Positions 25,532 to 34,496 of a DNA stretch of 64,000 nucleotides are shown in pieces. How positions within the stretch are numbered: the first letter of the stretch is position 1; every line of letters starts with the position of its first letter. The stretch is taken from positions 248,001-312,000 of the forward strand of contig NZ_JABBYJ010000002.1 in the NCBI RefSeq assembly GCF_012932565.1, read 5' to 3'. The notes beneath the pieces were generated by a model. The model did not search any database and was not told where the DNA came from. It was given only the letters and a program-made list of their open reading frames with translations. This stretch comes from Sneathiella limimaris (GTDB taxonomy: Bacteria > Pseudomonadota > Alphaproteobacteria > Sneathiellales > Sneathiellaceae). Position numbers and translations under genes: made by a program.

Positions 25532-27025
25532 TTAGAACCTGGGAATATCTGGGAAAGGAATTTGGCCTTCATGCACATGCATTTTGCCAAGTTCAGCACA
25601 ACGATGCAGAACCGGAAAGACTTTGCCGGGATTAAGTCGTCCATCTGGATCGAAAGCACATTTCAATCGCTGCTGCTGCTTCAGATCATCCTCAGAGAAC
25701 ATCTCTCCCATCAGGTCGCGCTTCTCAATGCCAACCCCATGTTCGCCAGTCAGCACACCACCAACCTCAACACACAGCTTGAGAATATCAGCACCGAACT
25801 GTTCGCATTTTTCCAACTCGCCTGGCTCATTGGCATCAAACAGGATCAGCGGATGCAAATTTCCGTCCCCAGCGTGAAAAACGTTCGCTACCCGGAGCCC
25901 ATAATGGGCGGAGAGCTCGTTCATCCGCTTCAAGACATAAGGTAGCTGCCCGCGGGGAATTGTACCGTCCATACACATGTAATCTGGCGAAATTCGGCCT
26001 ACAGCGGGAAACGCAGCTTTTCGTCCCGCCCAGAAGGTCATGCGTTCTTCTTCACTCTGACTTTGCTTAATAACCGTAGCGCCGCATTCTTTTGCGATCT
26101 TACCTATCTTCTCGTTGTTATACTCAATTTCCACTTCTGGACCATCCAGCTCAACGATAAGGAGCGCCTCCACATCCAATGGATACCCGGCGTGACAGAA
26201 TTCTTCGGCAGCGTGAATGGCATAGCGATCCATCATCTCCATACCGGCAGGAATAATACCGGCCCCGATGATCTGGCCCACGCATTCACCAGCCTGCTCG
26301 CTAGAGGGAAAACCAATTAATTGCGCGGTGACAAATTCCGGACTTTTCAAAATTCGAACGGTGACTTCGGTGATCACACCGAGAAGCCCTTCAGATCCGG
26401 TCACGATCCCCAGAAGATCATAGCCTTCCGCATCCAGATGCTTACCCCCAAGACGGATAATCTCACCATCCATGGTTACCATCTCGACACCCAGCACATT
26501 ATTGGTGGTCAGGCCGTATTTCAGGCAATGAACACCGCCGGAATTTTCTGCAATATTGCCCCCGATAGTACAGGCAATTTGACTGGATGGATCAGGCGCA
26601 TAATAAAAGCCATCGCTTTTCACAGCTTCTGTAATCGCCAGATTGGTCACACCCGGCTGCACGACGGCACAGCGGTTATCATAATCGAGCTCAAGAATTT
26701 TATTAAACTTGCCGAGGCCCAACAGCACACCATCTGCCAGTGGTAGCGCACCTCCAGACAAGGACGTTCCAGCACCGCGCGGCACCACATTGACGCCTTC
26801 GGCAGCGCAAAATTTAAGGATCTCCGCAATCTCTTCTTTGGTTTCAGGAAGCACGGCAATCATTGGCAATTGACGGTAGGCACTTAACCCATCACATTCA
26901 AAAGCCCTAAGTCCTGCTTCCTCATCAATGACTGCTTCTGGGTTGCGAACCAGTTCACGAAGTTGCTCAACCAGATATCCCCGCTTGGCTAGAACATCTT
27001 CATCCGGTTTCGGCATCATTACCAT
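25532..27025 (-). CDS. glcD: glycolate oxidase catalytic FAD subunit
   Basis: This 497-residue flavoprotein oxidises glycolate to glyoxylate. It has the PCMH FAD domain (VNVVPRGAGTSLSGGALPLA near residue 95, then IGGNIAENSGGVHCLKYG) and the vanillyl-alcohol-oxidase-like cap and C-terminal domain with NVFHAGDGNLHPLILFD and GGVLTGEHGVGIEKRD. GGGAGG lies 8 bases before the ATG. It heads glcDEF. No glcC regulator or malate synthase G gene is adjacent, so control of the operon cannot be seen here. Confidence 0.96.
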   Translation of the reverse strand: MVMMPKPDEDVLAKRGYLVEQLRELVRNPEAVIDEEAGLRAFECDGLSAYRQLPMIAVLPETKEEIAEILKFCAAEGVNVVPRGAGTSLSGGALPLADGVLLGLGKFNKILELDYDNRCAVVQPGVTNLAITEAVKSDGFYYAPDPSSQIACTIGGNIAENSGGVHCLKYGLTTNNVLGVEMVTMDGEIIRLGGKHLDAEGYDLLGIVTGSEGLLGVITEVTVRILKSPEFVTAQLIGFPSSEQAGECVGQIIGAGIIPAGMEMMDRYAIHAAEEFCHAGYPLDVEALLIVELDGPEVEIEYNNEKIGKIAKECGATVIKQSQSEEERMTFWAGRKAAFPAVGRISPDYMCMDGTIPRGQLPYVLKRMNELSAHYGLRVANVFHAGDGNLHPLILFDANEPGELEKCEQFGADILKLCVEVGGVLTGEHGVGIEKRDLMGEMFSEDDLKQQQRLKCAFDPDGRLNPGKVFPVLHRCAELGKMHVHEGQIPFPDIPRF

Positions 27026-27077
27026 GGAGAATCCTCCCTATTGCTCAGACTCACTATTATAGGGACCTTTCAGGCAC

Positions 27078-27140
27078 AAAAAAACCGCTACTGCGGTACA
27101 GAGCGGCTTTTTTCACCATCCAGAAACCCGGAAACCGGGC
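27078..27140 (-). terminator. two hairpins after rpmJ
   Basis: CCCGG-AAA-CCGGG (27127-27139) with TTTCTGG after it on the minus strand lies first, then CCGCT/AGCGG (27085-27089 with 27102-27106) followed by TTTTTTTG. The second is a plausible intrinsic terminator of rpmJ and separates it from glcD. Confidence 0.7.
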
Positions 27141-27168
27141 TTCCTTGTTTTCCAAGGTCAATCGGAGC

Positions 27169-27294
27169 TTAGCCCTGACGTGCCTTGAAACGTGGGTTTG
27201 TTTTGTTAATCACGTAGACACGTCCTTTACGACGAACTACGCGGCAATCGCGATGACGCTTTTTCGCAGATTTCAGCGAGTTAATTACTTTCAT
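27169..27294 (-). CDS. rpmJ: 50S ribosomal protein L36 (zinc-less type)
   Basis: This 41-residue ribosomal protein starts [20 protein letters not shown] and ends [12 protein letters not shown]. It has the alphaproteobacterial form with a single Cys, lacking the C-x2-C-x12-C-x4-H zinc set of the classical L36. I set the start at the ATG at 27294, which matches the family; the frame extends 34 codons upstream without support. It stands alone between hairpins and the methyltransferase gene. Confidence 0.96.
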   Translation of the reverse strand: MKVINSLKSAKKRHRDCRVVRRKGRVYVINKTNPRFKARQG

Positions 27295-27420
27295 GACACA
27301 GGTCCCAAAAATCTGTTCTGAATTTGAAGGCCGGAACATACTCACCGATCCTTCATATGTCAATGCGGAAAAGGCAGAAACATTGCCATTTTTCACATCA
27401 GTCGAATTTTATTGAAATTT

Positions 27421-28362
27421 CTAGACGATTTCCGGTGGTACGCGCGCGTAAATCCTAAAGACTTTAAGCGCACCACTTTCCATAGCTTTCACTCGGGCGG
27501 TCCACAGCTCACCCTCTTTCAACACCCAATCATGCAAGTGACCACTTTTGGCACCAGCGCTTGTTTTCTGGGCATATTCAGCAAATGCTTTCAACACATT
27601 CGCCCTGTATTCATCTGTGGTATCTTCGGCGATGCTCACCTCAAACCCAGCTTTGGTCAACAGTGTCCGCGCTTCCTGGACTTCTAACAAATGTGGTTTT
27701 TTGGGCTCCATTTCATACCATTCCAGAAGAGCTGGATGATCAAGAGAAACCCCTTCCACCATATAGTCAGACATCATGAATTGCCCTTCATTCTTCATCA
27801 TTGAGTGAATCCGGGCAAAACAGGCGGCTTTATTCTTTACTGTGAACAGCGCTTCAGATGCGTAAGCTACATTTGCAGATTTTGGTTTCGGGTCAAATTC
27901 TTCAAAATCACATTTATGGAATCTCAGAAAACGGGAATTCCCCGCCATCTTGGTCATTTCATTTGAAGCATTGACCAGGTCCTGATCTTCTTCATAGCCA
28001 TCCACATAGGCTTCAAACTTTTCATTCACCCAATGGGCAAAGCCGCCGAGACCAGAGCCAAGCTCCACAACACTCAGTGTTTTGTTGATGCCGAGTGGGT
28101 TTGTCAGCTTTTGCTTGGTTGTATCTGGAACACAGCGGGTCATCCCATCGCCAAATAAAGTGACAACGGATTTGCGGCGACTTAAGGACCAGCCATGAAC
28201 GGTTGGTGGCCCATCATCTTCAATGGGCAAGTCTTCAGCCTCGGTTACGACAAGCTTCCGTTTTTCCTGAAGCTCGTAACCTTCCCACCAAAGCTTTAGC
28301 CGTTCCTTCAAAGGAACCTTGGCTGCTGGTTGTTCCTTTACTTCGCCAGCATCAGCGCCCAT
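27421..28362 (-). CDS. SAM-dependent methyltransferase, class I
   Basis: This 313-residue protein has the class I motif I SVVELGSGLGGFAHWV (about residues 96-111), a motif II-like acidic end YVDGYEEDQDLV and a motif around RFHKCDFEEF. A Lys/Glu-rich head (residues 1-60) precedes the domain, and a C-terminal part (LLEVQEARTLLTKAGFEVSI) resembles small-molecule methyltransferases of the UbiE/sarcosine type. The substrate is unknown. It stands alone between rpmJ and the acyl-CoA synthetase, all on the minus strand. Confidence 0.85.
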   Translation of the reverse strand: MGADAGEVKEQPAAKVPLKERLKLWWEGYELQEKRKLVVTEAEDLPIEDDGPPTVHGWSLSRRKSVVTLFGDGMTRCVPDTTKQKLTNPLGINKTLSVVELGSGLGGFAHWVNEKFEAYVDGYEEDQDLVNASNEMTKMAGNSRFLRFHKCDFEEFDPKPKSANVAYASEALFTVKNKAACFARIHSMMKNEGQFMMSDYMVEGVSLDHPALLEWYEMEPKKPHLLEVQEARTLLTKAGFEVSIAEDTTDEYRANVLKAFAEYAQKTSAGAKSGHLHDWVLKEGELWTARVKAMESGALKVFRIYARVPPEIV

Positions 28363-28474
28363 TACTTCCGCACCTTTTAAGTGTCACGCGTTGTGATCCA
28401 TCCTTTTCTTAATATATCCTGTGGATAATGTCAGATAATTATTAACCATGTGTAAATTAAAAAACCAACACTAT

Positions 28475-30076
28475 TTAGCTAACTGATTGTTTAATATACT
28501 CATCTCTGAGTTCTCGTTTGAGGATCTTGCCAATTGTACTACGGGGTAAATCGTCTCGGGTCACAATTCCGGACACCCGCTGTGTTTTACCAAGCCGCTC
28601 ATTGACCCAAACCTGGATATCATCCTCACTTGATTTTGCATTTGGAGCAAGCACGACCAGCCCCAAAGGTGTTTCTCCCCATTCCTCACTCGGAATCGCG
28701 ATAACAGCCACATCGGTCACCTCAGGATGACGGATTAATTCCGCTTCAATATCAGCGGCGTAGATGTTGAAACCACCTGAAAGGATCATGTCTTTCTTTC
28801 GGTCCAACAGATATAGAAATCCATCCTCATCCAGCCGACCCATATCTCCACTTCGGAAGAAGATCCGTCCATCAGGATGTTTCCAGATCATTTCATCGGT
28901 TAAATCCTGACGATTATGGTAACCGGTCATCATGGCATCAGACCGTCCGACAATCTCTCCAATTTCACCCTGGGGCAAAACTTCACCCTCTTCATTAATG
29001 ATCAGGACTTCCGCTCCCATCCCGGGCTGCCCAACAGAGGCCAGCTTATCAGGATTTTCTGTTGCGTTGAGGACAGTCCCAATCCCCCCTTCTGTCAGGC
29101 CATAAACCTCAATCAGCTTACCGGGCCAACGCTCAAGCGCATCCCGCTTCACGTGCTCACGTAGCGGCGCACTTGTAGAAAGCTTTAGCTGGCAATGACT
29201 GAGATCATAGTCATCGAACTTTTCATACGCCAGGATCCGTTGATATTGAACTGGAACCAGCATTGTATGAGTGGCTTTCTCTTGTTCAGCCAACCGCAAA
29301 TATTCTTCCACATTGAACTTAGGCATCAACACAACGCGCCCGCCAAGAGCCAAGGTCGGCAGCATGGCAACCAGCGTGGTATTTGAGTAAAGAGCCGTCG
29401 CGATCATAGTCGTCGCCCCCTTCTCCAGACCCATCTGACTGAAGCGTAGCACATGCTGATAGCGCATATAATGGCTCTGCTCGATCCCCTTGGGAACGCC
29501 AGTTGTGCCGGAACTGTATATCAGGTTAAAGGCGTCCTCTGGCTGAATATCCGCAACATGGACATCTGTAGGCATCGGCTCGATGACATCTTTGAAACTA
29601 GCCCAACCCTCTTTATCAAAATCAAAAGCAATATAGGCATCTTTCGCCAACCCATTCAGTTTGCCCATGAAAGGTTCGATCAGATCCAAAGTTGAGCTCG
29701 AGGCAAAAAGAAGTTTGGAGCCGCTGTCCTCTATCATGCCCGCCAGCTGTTCACTAGACGCCATCCCAGAGAGGGGCACAATACAAACGCCTGCCTGCAA
29801 TCCTCCCAGATAAACAGTGACATATTCCCGGCTACTTCTGGCAAGAATTGCAATCTTGTCACCACGACCAAGGCCCCGGCTCGTCAAGAAGTTCGCGACT
29901 TTATTAACATCCAGAATAAGTTCGGCCCAAGTAACGCCTGCGCCTTCGACCTGCAGTACCTCCAATTCAGGGGCTTCCGTGGCGGATTGCTGAAACAAGA
30001 GTGGATAGGCGACAAAACCAGCTTCCAGATCATAAGGGCTGGAATTTTCCGCATTCTGAATGGACGCTGAACTCAT
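28475..30076 (-). CDS. acyl-CoA synthetase, AMP-forming
   Basis: This 533-residue ligase activates a carboxylic acid with ATP and CoA. The P-loop NLIYSSGTTGVPKGIEQSH (about residues 166-184), the VYGLTEGGIGTVLN motif, the FFRSGDMGRLDEDGFLYLLDRKKDM hinge (split around RSGDMGRLDEDG) and the C-terminal lysine in PRSTIGKILKREL are all present. The ATG at 30076 has GGAGG five bases upstream; a TTG 60 bases further up is open but unsupported. That GGAGG is buried in a 13-bp perfect inverted repeat, so translation is probably controlled. It follows the 5'-nucleotidase gene by 63 bases. Substrate not deducible. Confidence 0.93.
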   Translation of the reverse strand: MSSASIQNAENSSPYDLEAGFVAYPLLFQQSATEAPELEVLQVEGAGVTWAELILDVNKVANFLTSRGLGRGDKIAILARSSREYVTVYLGGLQAGVCIVPLSGMASSEQLAGMIEDSGSKLLFASSSTLDLIEPFMGKLNGLAKDAYIAFDFDKEGWASFKDVIEPMPTDVHVADIQPEDAFNLIYSSGTTGVPKGIEQSHYMRYQHVLRFSQMGLEKGATTMIATALYSNTTLVAMLPTLALGGRVVLMPKFNVEEYLRLAEQEKATHTMLVPVQYQRILAYEKFDDYDLSHCQLKLSTSAPLREHVKRDALERWPGKLIEVYGLTEGGIGTVLNATENPDKLASVGQPGMGAEVLIINEEGEVLPQGEIGEIVGRSDAMMTGYHNRQDLTDEMIWKHPDGRIFFRSGDMGRLDEDGFLYLLDRKKDMILSGGFNIYAADIEAELIRHPEVTDVAVIAIPSEEWGETPLGLVVLAPNAKSSEDDIQVWVNERLGKTQRVSGIVTRDDLPRSTIGKILKRELRDEYIKQSVS

Positions 30077-30116
30077 GGTATCCTCCGTTATCTTTATTTT
30101 TGAAACGGAGGATACC
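30077..30116 (-). promoter_or_regulatory. hairpin masking the acyl-CoA synthetase ribosome site
   Basis: On the minus strand GGTATCCTCCGTT (30116-30104) and AACGGAGGATACC (30089-30077) form a perfect 13-bp stem with a 14-base AT-rich loop. The 3' arm contains the GGAGG ribosome site and the ATG follows at once; the 5' arm holds the matching CCTCC. No T-run follows, so it is not a terminator. Translational control, or a protein operator, is inferred. Confidence 0.75.
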
Positions 30117-30139
30117 CTCAAGGTCACGCTTTGCAAAGG

Positions 30140-31651
30140 CTAGTTTGCAAAGCCAGGTTTCACACCACCTTTTTTCTCAATGAAATTCATAACGGTGCTT
30201 GCCATTAACTCACCTGCGGCTTTGTCAATGAGGACCTTTGAGGCTTTCAGCATGGCATACCCATCGCCGCCGCCAGCAACATAGTCGTTGGTTGCAATTG
30301 TATAGGTTGCCGCTGGATCGATTTGCTTGCCTGCCACCTGAACGGAGGTCACTCTTGACCCTGATGGTTTGGACACATCATAGCTATATTCAAGACCGGA
30401 GAATTGCCCGAACCGGCCGGCTCCCTCCTCTACCTTGGAAACACTATGCTCAACCAGATCTTTGAGGGCTTTTCCGGAAATCTCCAACTTCACCGTGACA
30501 TTACCGAATGGCAGTTCTGTCAGAATATCCTTGCGGGTCAGAACGGTCCCCGCCGCATATTCACGATCACCCCGAATACCCCCGCCATTGGTGAAGCCAA
30601 TATCTGCATCCACTTCTTCTTTCATGGCATGAGCAATCAGCACGCCAAAATCGGTACTTTTGGTCCGAACTGTCGTCCGACGTGTATCCAGATCAATCTC
30701 GGTTGGACCGACCGGAATCTCCAATTTTGCATCCAACTCTTTTTGATAGCTCGCCACAACAGAACCTACGTCTGCATCTGGGTTTATCGAAGTTGTTGCG
30801 ATTAACTTCCAACTGGGGACAATAGACAGGTATGGTTTGCCGCGTTTTTCTTTTCTCTCAACCAGAAGATCCACAACCCCGAGATATCTGAGATCAGATC
30901 CTGCCTGCAGGATAACCGTGTTCTTCTCTTTGGTTGCAAAAGCCTTATGATCGTGCCCACCGAGAAGCACATCAATCCCGTCAACTTCCTCAGCCAAACG
31001 AAGGTCATCCGATAGCGCCATATGCGTTAAAGCAATGACAATATCCGCCCCTTCTGCTTTCAGCTTGGCAACCATCCGCTCAGCCGCAGGGATTATGTCT
31101 TCAAACGCGACCGCCTTTCCAGGTGATGAAAGGTAAACAGTATCAGGTGTTGTTAGTCCGAAAACACCGACCTTAAACCCGCCCATATCCTGGATCATCA
31201 TCTCCTGGTTCCCAAGTGCCTCAACGCCCGCCGCGACGGAAACGTTGCTGGCGAGCCAGGGAAATTTGGCTTCCTTCAACCGATCCCGTGTAACATCAGG
31301 TCCAAAGTCAAACTCATGATTCCCGATAACGGCGACATCCACCTTCAGGAGGTTGAGCATCTCAATCATCTCAACGCCATGAGAAAGCCCGGACATGAGT
31401 GACGGCGAAATGAGATCTCCTCCAAATGTGGTCAAACTGTTTGGGCTGCGCTCCCGTTCCATCTGGATCAGTGTCGATAGTTCTGGAAACCCACCAAACC
31501 CACTTTTTCCGGAGATTTCTCCCATATCGTTCGTATGCAGAAATGTCAGGCGAACCTCCTCCGCCCGCCCAATGCCAACGCCCATAAACAGGATCAGCAA
31601 AACCCCAATAAATGCTCTACTTCTCTTCAGCCCCAACTTTAATTTTGTCAT
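30140..31651 (-). CDS. periplasmic 5'-nucleotidase / metallophosphatase
   Basis: This 503-residue exported protein has a signal peptide (LGLKRSRAFIGVLLILFMGV, cleavage near GRAEE), an N-terminal calcineurin-type phosphatase domain with HTNDMGE, GGDLISPS, AVIGNHEFDFGPDV, ALTHMALSDD and LLGGHDHKAF, and a C-terminal nucleotide-binding domain with FTNGGGIRGD, LPFGNVTVKLEISG and TIATNDYVAGGGDGY. The usual His after NDx is here Gly-Glu, a variant of the first motif. GAGGAT precedes the ATG at 31651; seven further codons are open upstream. It probably releases phosphate or nucleosides from nucleotides in the periplasm. Confidence 0.9.
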   Translation of the reverse strand: MTKLKLGLKRSRAFIGVLLILFMGVGIGRAEEVRLTFLHTNDMGEISGKSGFGGFPELSTLIQMERERSPNSLTTFGGDLISPSLMSGLSHGVEMIEMLNLLKVDVAVIGNHEFDFGPDVTRDRLKEAKFPWLASNVSVAAGVEALGNQEMMIQDMGGFKVGVFGLTTPDTVYLSSPGKAVAFEDIIPAAERMVAKLKAEGADIVIALTHMALSDDLRLAEEVDGIDVLLGGHDHKAFATKEKNTVILQAGSDLRYLGVVDLLVERKEKRGKPYLSIVPSWKLIATTSINPDADVGSVVASYQKELDAKLEIPVGPTEIDLDTRRTTVRTKSTDFGVLIAHAMKEEVDADIGFTNGGGIRGDREYAAGTVLTRKDILTELPFGNVTVKLEISGKALKDLVEHSVSKVEEGAGRFGQFSGLEYSYDVSKPSGSRVTSVQVAGKQIDPAATYTIATNDYVAGGGDGYAMLKASKVLIDKAAGELMASTVMNFIEKKGGVKPGFAN

Positions 31652-31727
31652 TTCATCCTCACCTGAATTCACTTGCCAGAACCCGCTACCACCCTATACC
31701 CATATAAGGGGTCAAGGATGACCAAGA

Positions 31728-32156
31728 ATGCAGGGAAAGGAAAGTCTGTTGTTTAACCTCCATCCACAACTGGCCAACGATACGGTTACTCTCGGCACTT
31801 ATGGCATCAGCAAGCTTCTCTTAATGAAAGATGCGCGTTACCCTTGGCTCATTCTGGTTCCGATGCGGCAGGGACTTACAGAATTACATGAATTGACTGC
31901 TTCAGATTACGACGATGTTGCTGACGCAATCCGGGCCTTAAGCGATAAGGTGAAATCATTATTTCAGGCTGATAAAATCAATGTGGGTATGCTAGGCAAC
32001 CTGGTTCCCCAACTCCATATCCATATCATCGCCAGGAACCAAAGTGACCCGGCCTGGCCAGGCCCCGTCTGGGGACAGGGAAAAGCGGTCCCCTATGAAG
32101 ACAAAGCCCTAATCCAACGAATAGATCTCATATCAAACCACTTAAAACTAAATTAA
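31728..32156 (+). CDS. HIT domain protein
   Basis: This 142-residue HIT-fold protein has MLGNLVPQLHIHIIARNQSD, which keeps two of the three histidines of the H-x-H-x-H triad; the first is Gln, as in a common bacterial subgroup. Members hydrolyse or transfer nucleotides from AMP-linked or dinucleotide compounds; the substrate here is unknown. It is divergent from the 5'-nucleotidase, with 76 bases between, and its end overlaps the convergent DUF2332 gene by 9 bases. Confidence 0.9.
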   Translation: MQGKESLLFNLHPQLANDTVTLGTYGISKLLLMKDARYPWLILVPMRQGLTELHELTASDYDDVADAIRALSDKVKSLFQADKINVGMLGNLVPQLHIHIIARNQSDPAWPGPVWGQGKAVPYEDKALIQRIDLISNHLKLN

Positions 32157-33206
32157 CCAGTTAATCCACCTTCCATGGTAATCGCCTCTTGCCAGCTTAA
32201 CTGTTTCACCGCCTGGCCAAAGGGTTAAGCTCAAAGCAGCTCCTGGCTCCTCACCATCAGCTTCGAAGCTCAACCAGGCCAGAGGTGCAGTTTCACTCGC
32301 TTGGTTCCCGGCTCTTTCAAGCAGGGCTCGCCCGGCTTGTTGTCTCTCGTTTGGGAAATATTGCCAGGCTATTGTATTATAAATCACATGCACAGTCCCA
32401 TCGACTGGGTCTCTCAAACGATCCTCCAACCACTCAATTGCGTCTCCCTGATAAACCGGTTTAAGATCCTCTGTAGATAAAAGCATCTCTATGCCCGCCG
32501 CAGTTCTTTCCATCCGGTCCTGTTGATCTGGCCAAATGTAAGACATCAAGCGCAGTCGTTCCTCCTTGGATTCTAAATTGACGGGCTTCAGATCTACAGC
32601 TGCGCGATCTACCACCTCTACGTCACAAAGAGGCGGCAATATGCCTTTAACTTCTGGCTCAAGACTGACTTTGCTGTTTGAATCGCCCCAGCTCCGGCCC
32701 GCAAAATCATAGTGAAACTGATCCCAAATCTGATTAAGACCGGCACTGGCCCCGAGCTCTGAGATTTTAAAGCGTTGCAATCCGGTTCGCTTGCATGTCT
32801 CCATAAATCCAGGCAGCAAAATTGCAGAGCGCCGTATTTCATTTGTTTGGGGGGCACTATCAAGCCAATGATCGACAAAATCTTCATTTTGAGAAATGGC
32901 TTCCACCACGGCTTTCCATAACGCTTCCTTCGGCAAGTCAAGATGATGCGGCGGATAAACGGCTGCTAGGCCTGGTGCTTTTTCAAAAAGAACCAACGCG
33001 TGCAATGCACCAGCTAGTCGCAAAGGCACCGAATGGCTTTGAGAACTTAAGTCTCCATCCCAGTGGATCATCCTTTGCCAGACACGCCCCTCCATCGGCA
33101 AATGTGCCGCAACGACCTCGAACAATGTGGCACTAAACTCTGATCCCAACATCCGACAGGATTTTGCCTGGGAGATAAGTGCAGTTTTCAATCTTATTTC
33201 GCTCAT
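32148..33206 (-). CDS. DUF2332 family protein
   Basis: This 352-residue cytoplasmic protein matches DUF2332, an uncharacterised family common in aerobic bacteria: AAHLPMEGRVWQRMIHWDGD-like opening, LRLAGALHALVLFEKAPGLA, the block TQTNEIRRSAILLPGF-like region (here APQTNEIRRSAILLPGF), FKISELGASAGLNQIWDQFH (reminiscent of a Rossmann methyltransferase motif) and a closing LWPGGETVKLARGDYHGRW. Nothing shows its activity. It converges on the HIT gene with a 9-base overlap and is divergent from the histidine kinase. Confidence 0.85.
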   Translation of the reverse strand: MSEIRLKTALISQAKSCRMLGSEFSATLFEVVAAHLPMEGRVWQRMIHWDGDLSSQSHSVPLRLAGALHALVLFEKAPGLAAVYPPHHLDLPKEALWKAVVEAISQNEDFVDHWLDSAPQTNEIRRSAILLPGFMETCKRTGLQRFKISELGASAGLNQIWDQFHYDFAGRSWGDSNSKVSLEPEVKGILPPLCDVEVVDRAAVDLKPVNLESKEERLRLMSYIWPDQQDRMERTAAGIEMLLSTEDLKPVYQGDAIEWLEDRLRDPVDGTVHVIYNTIAWQYFPNERQQAGRALLERAGNQASETAPLAWLSFEADGEEPGAALSLTLWPGGETVKLARGDYHGRWINWLI

Positions 33207-33322
33207 TCAGCTCCTTTACATCAACGTTTTAGTAATATTCTCGAGTTAATCTGACTTAAGACAGGTTTTAGTCAAATATGAAGAAAAGCCGCTAATTTGT
33301 TATTTTTTCAAAGATTGCAGCC

Positions 33323-34483
33323 ATGGATGAAGTCAGATTTATAATCAACAGTGTTTGGGCGCTTCTGTTTTTAAGCATTACCCTTTATTTCATCCGGAAA
33401 TCAAAGTGGTTTCCGTCAACCGATCGCGGAATGCCAATTCTGATTATGGGATTTACCGCGCTGACAATCGGATCGGTGGTCGCAATTATTTGTGTTACCC
33501 CAGCCCTGTTTAATGGGCACTTTACCTTAGAACAACTTGCCAATTACTATATCATCGCAGATGTCATTCGCGCAATTGGTGTTTTAATTATCATCAATGG
33601 CATCATTATGTGGTCAAGAGCTCTGCTGACACAATACCAGCTCGTGAAAGAGAAGCAGGAGCTGGAAAATCGTGTCTCCAAGCAAAGTGACCTGCTAGCC
33701 TCTCAGTCCCGCGACCTTGAAATTCGAACAATAGATTATCTGGAGCAGAAAGACGCAACGATTGAGGCTGAAAAATCGAAAACCAATTTCCTGCGCAACA
33801 CCAGCCATGAGTTTCGGACACCCCTAAATGCAATTATTGGCCTATCTGACCTGTTGATGGAAGGAAAGGTTTCCTCACGCGAAGAGCAACGTGAATTTGC
33901 CCGCATGATCTCAGATTCAGGACGCAAACTCCTCAAGATCATTGATACATTATTGGATATTGCACGGATCAAGTCCGGAGAATATATCGCCAACTCAAAA
34001 CCCGGCGTTCTGCGCGAAGTCATTGATCAATGTGTCAGCCTGCATTTACCAAAAGCGCACGCAAAATCTATTCAGTTCCGGCATATTCCGGAAAATGATG
34101 AAAAGATCATGGCCTTTTTCGATGCCAACGCAACGCATCACATCCTAAGCAAATTAATCGTCAATGCGATCACCTTCTCTCCCAGAGAAACAACGATTAC
34201 AATCAAGATAGACCAGGAACAATCTGATTATATCAGAGTCATTGTAACTGATCAGGGGCCCGGCATTCCTCAGGAACACCTCAAGTCTGTCTTTGAAATC
34301 TTTAACCGTGCCGAACGGTGGCAGCACCGCGGAAACGAGGGAACCGGACTTGGTCTTGCCCTGTCTTTAAAAATGGCGCAAATCCAGGATGGGTTATTGG
34401 AAATTCAGAGCGATGGTGAGACCGGTACAACCTGTATTCTGTCACTGCCTTCATGCGAGAGTGCTCTGCAAAAAACGGCCTAG
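33323..34483 (+). CDS. membrane-bound sensor histidine kinase
   Basis: This 386-residue kinase has three transmembrane helices (about residues 6-24, 36-58 and 76-100) with little periplasmic sequence, a coiled-coil linker (about 103-152), a HisKA domain with the phosphorylated His162 in FLRNTSHEFRTPLNAIIGLS, and an HATPase domain with KLIVNAITFSP (N box), VTDQGPGIPQEH (G1) and GNEGTGLGLALSLKMAQ (G2). There is no receiver domain and no response-regulator gene next to it, so the partner must lie elsewhere. It ends 13 bases before the convergent TetR gene. Confidence 0.92.
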   Translation: MDEVRFIINSVWALLFLSITLYFIRKSKWFPSTDRGMPILIMGFTALTIGSVVAIICVTPALFNGHFTLEQLANYYIIADVIRAIGVLIIINGIIMWSRALLTQYQLVKEKQELENRVSKQSDLLASQSRDLEIRTIDYLEQKDATIEAEKSKTNFLRNTSHEFRTPLNAIIGLSDLLMEGKVSSREEQREFARMISDSGRKLLKIIDTLLDIARIKSGEYIANSKPGVLREVIDQCVSLHLPKAHAKSIQFRHIPENDEKIMAFFDANATHHILSKLIVNAITFSPRETTITIKIDQEQSDYIRVIVTDQGPGIPQEHLKSVFEIFNRAERWQHRGNEGTGLGLALSLKMAQIQDGLLEIQSDGETGTTCILSLPSCESALQKTA

Positions 34484-34496
34484 AAACGAGTTCAGT

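Noticed and set aside
28420-28428. TGTGGATAA, a perfect DnaA box on the minus strand
   Set aside because: It is a single site in a short intergenic gap without AT-rich unwinding region, other boxes or origin genes, so it does not support a replication origin.
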